Positions 36,243 through 43,271 of a stretch of 43,271 nt of DNA are shown piece after piece. This DNA comes from Saprospiraceae bacterium (GTDB lineage Bacteria; Bacteroidota; Bacteroidia; Chitinophagales; Saprospiraceae): contig JALHLK010000017.1 of assembly GCA_022844565.1 (NCBI GenBank), positions 1-43,271 on the forward strand, written 5' to 3'. Within the stretch, counting starts at the first letter, position 1. Each line of letters opens with the position of its first letter. The position numbers and the translations under genes were made by a program. Under the pieces are notes generated by a model. The model was not told the DNA's origin, searched no databases, and saw nothing but the letters and a program-made list of their open reading frames with translations.

Positions 36243-36246
36243 GAAA

Positions 36247-39200
36247 ATGGGTAAAAATATTTTGGGACTGGATTTGGGAAATACATCTATTGGATGGGCA
36301 TATGTTATTGAAGGAGAGAATCGAGATGACTCTAAAATTATTCAAATAGGAACTAGAGTTAATCCTTTGACAACTGATGAACAAACCGATTTTGAAAAAG
36401 GTAAGCCAATAACAATTAATGCGGATAGAACACTTAAACGAGGAGCAAGAAGAAATTTAGATAGATTTCAGTTAAGAAGAAAAAATCTAATTGAGATATT
36501 ATTAACTTCTAGGTTAATTACAAACAGCACATTACTTGCAGAAAATGGATTAAATACTACTCATGAAACATGGCAATTAAGATCAAAAGCTGTTACAGAG
36601 AAGATAAATAAATATGAACTAGCTAGAGTATTTTTAGCTATAAATAAAAAAAGAGGGTATAAAAGCAGTCGAAAAGCCAAAAATGACGAAGAAGGGCAAG
36701 CAATAGATGGTATGGCCATAGCCAAAAGACTTTATGAAGAAAATTTTACACCTGGTCAATTAGTATTTCAATTGCTCACAGAAGGGAAAAAAATTATACC
36801 CGATTTTTATCGCTCTGATCTACAGAAAGAATTAGACCTTGTTTGGAGTTTTCAAAAACAATTTTATCCAGAACTTTTAACCGATTCATTTTACAAAGAA
36901 ATCCAAGGAAAAGGACAAAGACAAACAGCCGCTACTTTTTGGGGAAAGTATAAAATTACAACTGTAGATATTAAAGCCAAGTCAAGAGATGAAAAAAGAA
37001 TACAATCTTATTCATTGAGAATCCAAGCATTGGAAAAGTGTCTCACAATAGAAGAAGTAGCATATGTGATTACAGAAATTAACAACAACCTTAACAATTC
37101 AAGCGGATATTTGGGCAATATTTCTGATAGAAGTAAGGAGCTCTATTTTAATAAAGAAACAGTAGGCCAAAATTTATACAAAAAGTTAAAATCAAATCCA
37201 CATACTAGGTTAAAGAATCAAGTCTTTTATCGTCAAGATTATTTAGATGAATTTGAAACAATTTGGAAAGAACAATCAAAACATCATACTGAACTGACCG
37301 AAGAATTAAAGGCAGAAATCCGAGATGTAACCATTTTTTATCAACGAAAACTCAAATCCCAAAAAGGACTAATTAGTTTTTGTGAATTTGAAAATAAAGA
37401 AAAAATTATTAACGATAAAAAGAAAATTATTGGGCAAAGGGTGGCTCCTAAATCTTCACCACTAACTCAAGAGTTTAAGATTTGGCAGATTCTCAATAAT
37501 GTAGAAGCAAGGAAAAAGGGAAAAAAACAACAAATTCAAAATAACACTTTTCAACCATCACTTTTTGAAGAAAACCTACAATTTGTTTTTGATTTTGAAA
37601 CCAGACAAAGTTTATTTGAAGAACTCAATATCAAGGGCAACCTATCAGCAACAAAAATAATTGAATTATTAGGTTACAAACCAACAGATTGGGAGCTCAA
37701 TTATACTCAGTTAGAAGGTAATATTACTAATAAAAACCTATATAATGCCTACTTAAAAATTATAGAAATAGAAGGATATAATGTTAAAGAAATATTGAAT
37801 GTAAAATCTAACAAAGATGAGATAGAATTAGATGATTTAAACATACCCGTCTCAAAAATTAAAACATTTATTAAAGATATATTTGATACTCTAAATATTA
37901 ATTCAGAAATTCTTAATTTTAATGCTGAACTAGATGGTAAGGAATTCGAAAAACAGCCATCATATCAACTTTGGCATTTACTTTATTCATATGAAGGTGA
38001 TGATTCACAAAGTGGAAATGAAAAGCTCTTTGAATTGCTAAATAAAAAATTTGGCTTCAAACTTGAACATTCCAAAATTTTAGCTAATGTCTCTCTACCT
38101 ATCGATTATGGTAGTCTTAGCACCAAAGCTATTCGAAAAATATATCCTTATATTAAAGAAAATAAATATAGTGTTGCATGTGAATTCGCAGGTTATAGAC
38201 ATTCAGCAGCCTCCTTAACAATAGATGAAATCAATTCGAGACCTCTAAGAGACAAATTGGATATATTAAAGAAAAATAGTCTACGTAATCCAGTGGTTGA
38301 AAAAATATTAAATCAAATGGTTAATTTAGTCAACCAGCTTATCGATAAAAATAGCAAGAAAAATGCTAATGGAGAAATTATTGAATATTTCAAATTTGAT
38401 GAAATAAGGATTGAACTTGCAAGAGAGTTGAAAAAAAATGCCAAGGAAAGAGCTGAAATGACAAGCAATATTAATGCAGCAAAAATTGAGCATGAAAAAA
38501 TATTTAAAACCTTGCAAAACGAATTTGGAATTAAAAATCCAACAAGAAATGACATAATACGCTATAAATTGTATGAAGAACTTAGAAATAATGGTTACAA
38601 AGACCTATATACAAACACTTATATTCCAAAAGAAATTCTATTTAGTAAAGAAGTAGATATAGAGCACATAATTCCCCAATCACGTCTATTTGACGATAGT
38701 TTTTCAAATAAAACATTAGTTTACCGACATACCAACCTAGACAAGGGCAATCAAACTGCATATGATTATATTTTAGCCAAATTTGGAAATGAAAAACTAG
38801 AAGAATATACACTTCTCTTAGATAAGCTATATAAATTAGGCAAAGAGGAAGGAATCTCAAAGGCTAAATATCAAAAACTTCTAAAGCAAGAAAGTGAAAT
38901 AGGTGATGGGTTTATTGAGAGAGATTTACGAGATAGTCAGTATATAGCTAAGAAAGCAAAAAATATGTTGCTCGAAATTACTAGAACAGTTGTATCAACT
39001 TCTGGAAATATAACAGATCGACTTCGCGAAGATTGGGGACTTATTAACATAATGCAAGAATTGAATTTCGAAAAATTTAAGGCACTTGGTCTAACAGAAA
39101 ACGTTGAAAAAAAGGACGGGAACTTTAAAGAACGGATAATAGCCTGGACAAAAAGAAACGATCACAGACACCACGCTATGGATGCACTGACCGTAGCCTT

Positions 39201-40536
39201 TACTAAGCACAATCATATTCAGTACCTCAATTATTTGAATGCTAGGAAAGACCAAAAGCATAATATGCATAACAACGTAATTGCTATAGAAAACCTTGAA
39301 ACGGAGCTAAAAATAAATGATCAAGGACAAAAACAGAGAGTGTTTAAATCTCCAATCGACAATTTTAGGCAAGTGGCAAAAGAACATTTAGAAAATGTTT
39401 TGGTGTCTCACAAGGCAAAGAATAAAGTTGTTACCAAAAATAGGAATATAATTAAAGGTACCAATGGTGAAATATCAAAAATTGAACTCACTCCTCGTGG
39501 CCAACTTCACAAAGAATCCATGTATGGAAAATATCAGTTTTATATAAATAAAGAAGAAAAGGTTGGAACTAAATTTGATGAAGAAACTATACTTAAAATA
39601 AGTAACCCAACTTACAAATTATTGCTTTTACAAAGACTTATTGAAAATGGCAAGGATCCTAAAAAAGCCTTTGGAGGACCAAATGCTTTAAATAAAAATC
39701 CTATCTTTATTGATGGTGACAGAACGAATCCAATGCCAGAATCAGTAAATTTGACTTGGCTCGAAGAAGATTATTCTATCCGTAAAGATATTTCTCCTGA
39801 TAACTTTAAAGATGTAAAATCGATTGAGAAAGTTCTTGACTCAAAAATTAAAAAAATACTAATTGAAAGGCTTCAAAGTTATGGTAACGACGCTAAAAAA
39901 GCTTTTTCAGATTTGGAAAAAAATCCAGTTTGGCAAAACGAATCTAAAGGCATTTCTGTGAAGAGAGTTACAATTTCTGGCGTCAAAAACGCTGAATTTT
40001 TACATTATAAAAAGGACCACTTAGGCAACGAATTGAAAGATAAAAATGGAAATCAAATTCCAGTAGATTTTGTAAGTACTGGAAACAACCACCACGTAGC
40101 TATTTACAAAGATGAAAACGGAAATTTACACGAAAGAGTGGTTTCTCTTTTTGATGCAGTAAAACTAATCAAAGAAGATCTACCAGTAGTGGACACTTAT
40201 TATAATCAAGGTATTGGTTGGCAATTTATGTTTTCTATGAAACAAAATGAATATTTTGTTTTTCCTAATGAAAAAATGGGATTCGAACCAAATGAAATTG
40301 ACTTGTTAGACCCGAAAAATAAGAAACTGATTAGTCCTAATTTGTTTAGAGTACAGAAATTTGGATCATTGTTGTCAGGTATTTGGTTTCGACATCATTT
40401 AGAAACAAATGTAGATGCTCAAAGTGTATTAAAAGGAACAACGTATAAGGTTATTCAAAGTTTACCACATCTGAAGGATATCAAAAAAGTTAGAATTAAC
40501 CATTTGGGAGATATAATTCAAATCGGGGAATACTAA
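36247..40536 (+). CDS. cas9: CRISPR-associated endonuclease Cas9, type II-C
   Basis: A 1429-residue Cas9, the long form common in Bacteroidota II-C systems, which cuts double-stranded DNA under guidance of crRNA and tracrRNA. RuvC-I is LGLDLGNTSIGW with Asp9. The Arg-rich bridge helix is RTLKRGARRNLDRFQLRRK, from about residue 62. A long recognition lobe follows. RuvC-II is IRIELARE with Glu723. The HNH domain has DIEHIIPQSR, with catalytic His807 and Glu806, and Asn830. RuvC-III is HHAMDAL with His976 and Asp979. The remaining ~400 residues form the wedge and PAM-interacting region. All catalytic residues are present, so it should be active. It heads a cas9-cas1-cas2 operon; absence of csn2 and cas4 supports subtype II-C. 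The PAM cannot be read from sequence. Confidence 0.98.
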   Translation: MGKNILGLDLGNTSIGWAYVIEGENRDDSKIIQIGTRVNPLTTDEQTDFEKGKPITINADRTLKRGARRNLDRFQLRRKNLIEILLTSRLITNSTLLAENGLNTTHETWQLRSKAVTEKINKYELARVFLAINKKRGYKSSRKAKNDEEGQAIDGMAIAKRLYEENFTPGQLVFQLLTEGKKIIPDFYRSDLQKELDLVWSFQKQFYPELLTDSFYKEIQGKGQRQTAATFWGKYKITTVDIKAKSRDEKRIQSYSLRIQALEKCLTIEEVAYVITEINNNLNNSSGYLGNISDRSKELYFNKETVGQNLYKKLKSNPHTRLKNQVFYRQDYLDEFETIWKEQSKHHTELTEELKAEIRDVTIFYQRKLKSQKGLISFCEFENKEKIINDKKKIIGQRVAPKSSPLTQEFKIWQILNNVEARKKGKKQQIQNNTFQPSLFEENLQFVFDFETRQSLFEELNIKGNLSATKIIELLGYKPTDWELNYTQLEGNITNKNLYNAYLKIIEIEGYNVKEILNVKSNKDEIELDDLNIPVSKIKTFIKDIFDTLNINSEILNFNAELDGKEFEKQPSYQLWHLLYSYEGDDSQSGNEKLFELLNKKFGFKLEHSKILANVSLPIDYGSLSTKAIRKIYPYIKENKYSVACEFAGYRHSAASLTIDEINSRPLRDKLDILKKNSLRNPVVEKILNQMVNLVNQLIDKNSKKNANGEIIEYFKFDEIRIELARELKKNAKERAEMTSNINAAKIEHEKIFKTLQNEFGIKNPTRNDIIRYKLYEELRNNGYKDLYTNTYIPKEILFSKEVDIEHIIPQSRLFDDSFSNKTLVYRHTNLDKGNQTAYDYILAKFGNEKLEEYTLLLDKLYKLGKEEGISKAKYQKLLKQESEIGDGFIERDLRDSQYIAKKAKNMLLEITRTVVSTSGNITDRLREDWGLINIMQELNFEKFKALGLTENVEKKDGNFKERIIAWTKRNDHRHHAMDALTVAFTKHNHIQYLNYLNARKDQKHNMHNNVIAIENLETELKINDQGQKQRVFKSPIDNFRQVAKEHLENVLVSHKAKNKVVTKNRNIIKGTNGEISKIELTPRGQLHKESMYGKYQFYINKEEKVGTKFDEETILKISNPTYKLLLLQRLIENGKDPKKAFGGPNALNKNPIFIDGDRTNPMPESVNLTWLEEDYSIRKDISPDNFKDVKSIEKVLDSKIKKILIERLQSYGNDAKKAFSDLEKNPVWQNESKGISVKRVTISGVKNAEFLHYKKDHLGNELKDKNGNQIPVDFVSTGNNHHVAIYKDENGNLHERVVSLFDAVKLIKEDLPVVDTYYNQGIGWQFMFSMKQNEYFVFPNEKMGFEPNEIDLLDPKNKKLISPNLFRVQKFGSLLSGIWFRHHLETNVDAQSVLKGTTYKVIQSLPHLKDIKKVRINHLGDIIQIGEY

Positions 40537-40560
40537 AATACTATTACTTTATTTTTGGCA

Positions 40561-40590
40561 AAGTATTTGATACACTTATATAAAATACTT
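40561..40590. repeat. 8-bp inverted repeat between cas9 and cas1
   Basis: AAGTATTT (40561-40568) and AAATACTT (40583-40590) are exact reverse complements in the 59-base gap, just before the cas1 start. No T-run follows. It may be an RNA structure that tunes cas1 translation or stability. Confidence 0.4.
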
Positions 40591-40595
40591 CCCCA

Positions 40596-41495
40596 ATGAT
40601 CAAACGCACACTATATTTTGGTAATCCCGCTTATTTATCCGTTAAGAACAATCAACTTTGCATTAAAAAAACTGGAGATAACCCAGAAGAACATACCATA
40701 CCCATTGAAGACATAGGTATCCTCATAGCAGACCATCAACAAGTGACTATCACACACTCCGTGATAACACTACTTCAAGAAAATAATTCTGTCATAATAT
40801 GGTGTGGGTCCGATCATATGCCCCTATCTATGAGCTTGCCCATATATGGAAATGATACGTACAGTGAGAAATTAAGGTACCAAGTGGAGGCTAGTGAACC
40901 CCTCAAAAAACAGCTATGGAAACAAACAATTAGTGCTAAGATCAAAAATCAATCTTATTTGCTGCGGCATCTTGGATATCGGTTTATCCATTTAGAAAAA
41001 ATGATCGCCAAGGTCAACAGTGGAGACCCTGAAAACTATGAAGGACAAGCAGCTGCCATCTATTGGAATGCATTGCTAAAACAACATGAAGTAACGCGAG
41101 GTAGAGATGATGGAGGCCCAAATGTATTGTTCAATTATGGATATGCTATATTAAGAGCAGTCATTGCAAGAAATCTTGTGGGTAGTGGTTGCTTACCAGC
41201 ATTAGGCATACATCATAGTAATAAATACAATCCGTACTGTCTTGCAGACGACATCATGGAGCCATACCGCCCGATAGTAGACCAATATATTATGAAATAC
41301 CTCAGTCAAATAAAAGAACATAATGGGAACTTAACCAAAGAGGATAAAGCATATTTATTACAAATACCGGTGTTGGATGTATCCATACAAGGCAAAGATA
41401 GCCCTCTTATGGTCGGAGCCCAACGAACCACAGCAAGTTTGGTACAATGTTATCAAGGCAAAGCAAGAAAAATATTATATCCCGATTTACAATGA
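40596..41495 (+). CDS. cas1: CRISPR integrase Cas1, type II-C
   Basis: The 299-residue protein catalyses spacer integration together with Cas2. It starts MIKRTLYFGNPAYLSV, the usual type II N-terminus. The N-terminal beta domain ends near residue 85 and a helical domain follows. Likely metal ligands are Glu149 in NYEGQAAAIYW, His207 in GIHHSNKYNP and Glu222 in LADDIMEPYRP, placed as in Streptococcus Cas1; the assignment between neighbouring His residues is by eye. It begins 59 bases after cas9 and overlaps cas2 by four bases, so cas1 and cas2 are translationally coupled. Confidence 0.97.
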   Translation: MIKRTLYFGNPAYLSVKNNQLCIKKTGDNPEEHTIPIEDIGILIADHQQVTITHSVITLLQENNSVIIWCGSDHMPLSMSLPIYGNDTYSEKLRYQVEASEPLKKQLWKQTISAKIKNQSYLLRHLGYRFIHLEKMIAKVNSGDPENYEGQAAAIYWNALLKQHEVTRGRDDGGPNVLFNYGYAILRAVIARNLVGSGCLPALGIHHSNKYNPYCLADDIMEPYRPIVDQYIMKYLSQIKEHNGNLTKEDKAYLLQIPVLDVSIQGKDSPLMVGAQRTTASLVQCYQGKARKILYPDLQ

Positions 41496-41827
41496 TTACA
41501 AGACTTAATAAATATCAGATTATGTGGGTATTTGTACACTTCGATTTACCTACCGACACCAAGAAAGATCGGAAGGCTTATACCGTATTTAGAAAATTTC
41601 TATTAGACGATGGTTTTAAAATGATCCAATATAGTATGTATGCAAGACATTGCAGCAGCAGAGAAAATGCAGAAGTACATAAAAAAAGAGTAAAATCCAA
41701 ATTACCTCCTTTGGGGCAAGTCATTGTTTTCGAAATTACGGATGTACAATTTGGAAGAATAGAGTTTTTCTTTAGTGAAAAACCAAAACCACCATCTAAT
41801 CTCCCAAAGCAATTGGAATTATTTTGA
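41492..41827 (+). CDS. cas2: CRISPR-associated Cas2, type II-C, with QLELF tail
   Basis: I start at the ATG at 41492, which overlaps the cas1 stop as ATGA; the longer frame begins inside cas1. The 111-residue product has the ferredoxin-like Cas2 fold: first strand MWVFVHFDLP, with Asp18, then FRKFLLDDGFKMIQYSMYAR and the strand QVIVFEITDVQF. Cas2 is the structural core of the Cas1-Cas2 integrase. The end of the protein is unusual: after a Pro- and Lys-rich linker (SEKPKPPSNLPK) it closes with QLELF, which fits the short motif used by many proteins to bind the DNA polymerase sliding clamp. A hairpin follows before the array. Confidence 0.95.
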   Translation: MITRLNKYQIMWVFVHFDLPTDTKKDRKAYTVFRKFLLDDGFKMIQYSMYARHCSSRENAEVHKKRVKSKLPPLGQVIVFEITDVQFGRIEFFFSEKPKPPSNLPKQLELF

Positions 41828-41830
41828 TTA

Positions 41831-41860
41831 GAAAATAAAAAAGCCAGTAAACCGGCTTTC
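41831..41860 (-). terminator. Terminator between cas2 and the CRISPR array
   Basis: AAAGCC (41840-41845) pairs with GGCTTT (41854-41859). On the minus strand the stem is followed by a T-rich tail (GGCTTTTTTATTTT), a good terminator for a pre-crRNA entering from the right. On the plus strand the tail is poorer (GGCTTTCCTATTT), but it may also end the cas operon. Confidence 0.7.
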
Positions 41861-41939
41861 CTATTTCAAAATATTTGCCTTTTTCAAATTCTAAATAAGT
41901 TGCTATTTACCTGATATTCAACACAATACACTAGGGTAT

Positions 41940-43271
41940 GTTGTGGCAAATATCAGTAAATCAAAGAACAAAAGCAATTCACAACCAATCTTCCTCATTA
42001 TCGAAAAAAGCACATGTTGTGGCAAATATCAGTAAATCAAAGAACAAAAGCAATTCACAACTCATTACTAAGTACTACTATATAGGTACTGTTGTGGCAA
42101 ATATCAGTAAATCAAAGAACAAAAGCAATTCACAACTTACTTACACTAGCATCAGGCAACGTCCAAGTTGTGGCAAATATCAGTAAATCAAAGAACAAAA
42201 GCAATTCACAACTATATGACATTAATAGTTTCCCAAATTATCGTTGTGGCAAATATCAGTAAATCAAAGAACAAAAGCAATTCACAACCTCCGAGAGATT
42301 CAACTTAGAGAAGCCACCGTTGTGGCAAATATCAGTAAATCAAAGAACAAAAGCAATTCACAACATGTTGGCAATGGCAAAGTATTTTGGAATGGTTGTG
42401 GCAAATATCAGTAAATCAAAGAACAAAAGCAATTCACAACTATATTGAATCAATACACCAACTCCAAAACGTTGTGGCAAATATCAGTAAATCAAAGAAC
42501 AAAAGCAATTCACAACCTAAAGTCAGGAATTGTATTTAGTGAAAAGTTGTGGCAAATATCAGTAAATCAAAGAACAAAAGCAATTCACAACCATTAGCAT
42601 CAAATAAACCACCTCCATAAGTTGTGGCAAATATCAGTAAATCAAAGAACAAAAGCAATTCACAACTCTTTTCCTACTTTGAGCACAAAGCTTGCGTTGT
42701 GGCAAATATCAGTAAATCAAAGAACAAAAGCAATTCACAACTGTGTAAATGTTGGGTTTGATTTCCCTACTGTTGTGGCAAATATCAGTAAATCAAAGAA
42801 CAAAAGCAATTCACAACCCTGACTTTAGCTTATACACAACGGTTTCAGTTGTGGCAAATATCAGTAAATCAAAGAACAAAAGCAATTCACAACTGATTTC
42901 TTAATATCATTCCTAGCTTATTGGTTGTGGCAAATATCAGTAAATCAAAGAACAAAAGCAATTCACAACTGGTGTGGTGTGGTGGGTAGGCCCAAGGCTG
43001 TTGTGGCAAATATCAGTAAATCAAAGAACAAAAGCAATTCACAACTAATAATTAGTAGTGCTATTGTTTTCTAAGTTGTGGCAAATATCAGTAAATCAAA
43101 GAACAAAAGCAATTCACAACAGTATAAATAGCGGCAGTATTACACCTACAGTTGTGGCAAATATCAGTAAATCAAAGAACAAAAGCAATTCACAACTAAT
43201 AATTAGTAGTGCTATTGTTTTCTAAGTTGTGGCAAATATCAGTAAATCAAAGAACAAAAGCAATTCACAAC
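41940..43271 (-). CRISPR. Type II-C CRISPR array, 18 repeats and 17 spacers, cut by the window edge
   Basis: Eighteen 46-base repeats (plus strand begins GTTGTGGCAAAT and ends GCAATTCACAAC) are identical by eye throughout, including the cas2-proximal one. Spacers are 29 bases (six) or 30 bases (eleven). Repeat ends GTTGTG and CACAAC form a dyad. The crRNA strand is the minus strand, on which each repeat starts GTTGTGAATTGCTTTTGTTC, because only that strand pairs with the tracrRNA. So transcription runs right to left, and the leader should lie beyond 43271. Spacer 15 (43046-43074) and spacer 17 (43197-43225) are identical. Repeats begin at 41940, 42016, 42091, 42167, 42243, 42319, 42395, 42471, 42546, 42621, 42696, 42772, 42848, 42924, 43000, 43075, 43151 and 43226. 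No spacer target was recognised inside the window. Confidence 0.98.

Noticed and set aside
36097-36384. Minus-strand frame of 95 codons over the tracrRNA and the cas9 start
   Set aside because: It overlaps the tracrRNA gene, its promoter and the 5' end of cas9, and shows no protein family features.
37552-37566. QPSLF in Cas9 (residues 436-440) as a second clamp-binding motif
   Set aside because: It is internal to the recognition lobe and lacks the Leu at position two, so a chance match is more likely than for the free Cas2 tail.
41447-41491. Fifteen extra N-terminal codons of cas2
   Set aside because: They lie inside cas1; the ATGA overlap at 41492 gives the normal Cas2 N-terminus.
41938-42822. 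Open reading frames running through the CRISPR repeats
   Set aside because: They are produced by the repeated 46-base unit being open in some frames, giving a repeated VANISKSKNKSNSQ-like peptide, and have no independent coding evidence.
41940-43271. Plus-strand transcription of the CRISPR array from a leader next to cas2
   Set aside because: The tracrRNA anti-repeat has the same sense as the plus-strand repeat, so a plus-strand crRNA could not pair with it.

Overview
The window reads as a low-GC Bacteroidota chromosome segment, most like Saprospiraceae. I infer this from type IX secretion sorting domains, start sites with little Shine-Dalgarno sequence, many Bacteroidota-type -7 boxes (TAnnTTTG) just upstream of genes, and the overall gene set. 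No rRNA, tRNA or insertion sequence was recognised. The right edge lies inside a CRISPR array, so the array is incomplete.

Layout. At 1-5.5 kb an orphan protein with immunity-protein-like features is followed by gapA, then pgk-galK and a TauE/SafE permease. At 5.5-9.9 kb (minus strand) are a solitary MCE/MlaD protein, a DUF2891 lipoprotein and a protein with a type B T9SS sorting domain. At 10.2-11.5 kb a small conserved hypothetical faces an NmrA-like dehydrogenase. At 11.5-20.7 kb (minus strand) is a nitrogen-assimilation block: P-II regulator, ammonium transporter, outer-membrane porin, then glutamate synthase gltB-gltD. At 20.8-30.1 kb are a helical protein of unknown function, a two-gene GMC/gluconate-type dehydrogenase operon, an ABC exporter, the pyruvate dehydrogenase E1 beta subunit, an AAA/DUF4143 ATPase and a small OmpA-like secreted protein. 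At 30.5-32.6 kb kdsC-ubiA-maf form a tight operon. At 32.6-35.8 kb a BlaI repressor gene precedes a very large BlaR1-like M56 peptidase with two TonB C-terminal domains and a T9SS tail.

The right end (36-43.3 kb) is a complete-looking type II-C CRISPR-Cas locus: a tracrRNA on the minus strand, then cas9 (1429 aa), cas1 and cas2 on the plus strand, then an array of 18 identical 46-nt repeats and 17 spacers. Complementarity between the tracrRNA anti-repeat and the repeat shows that the array must be transcribed on the minus strand, towards cas2. A hairpin between cas2 and the array has its T-run on that strand. The predicted cas9 promoter lies upstream of the tracrRNA, so the cas9 mRNA leader would contain the full antisense of the tracrRNA, including a copy of the crRNA-like handle. 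Other points of interest are a repeated spacer near the right edge and a Cas2 C-terminus ending in QLELF, which resembles a DNA sliding-clamp-binding motif.

Together the genes cover central glycolysis, ammonium uptake and assimilation, envelope and lipid functions, a BlaI-type signalling pair and adaptive immunity. Functional calls rest on recognised motifs and family resemblance; no database search was run.
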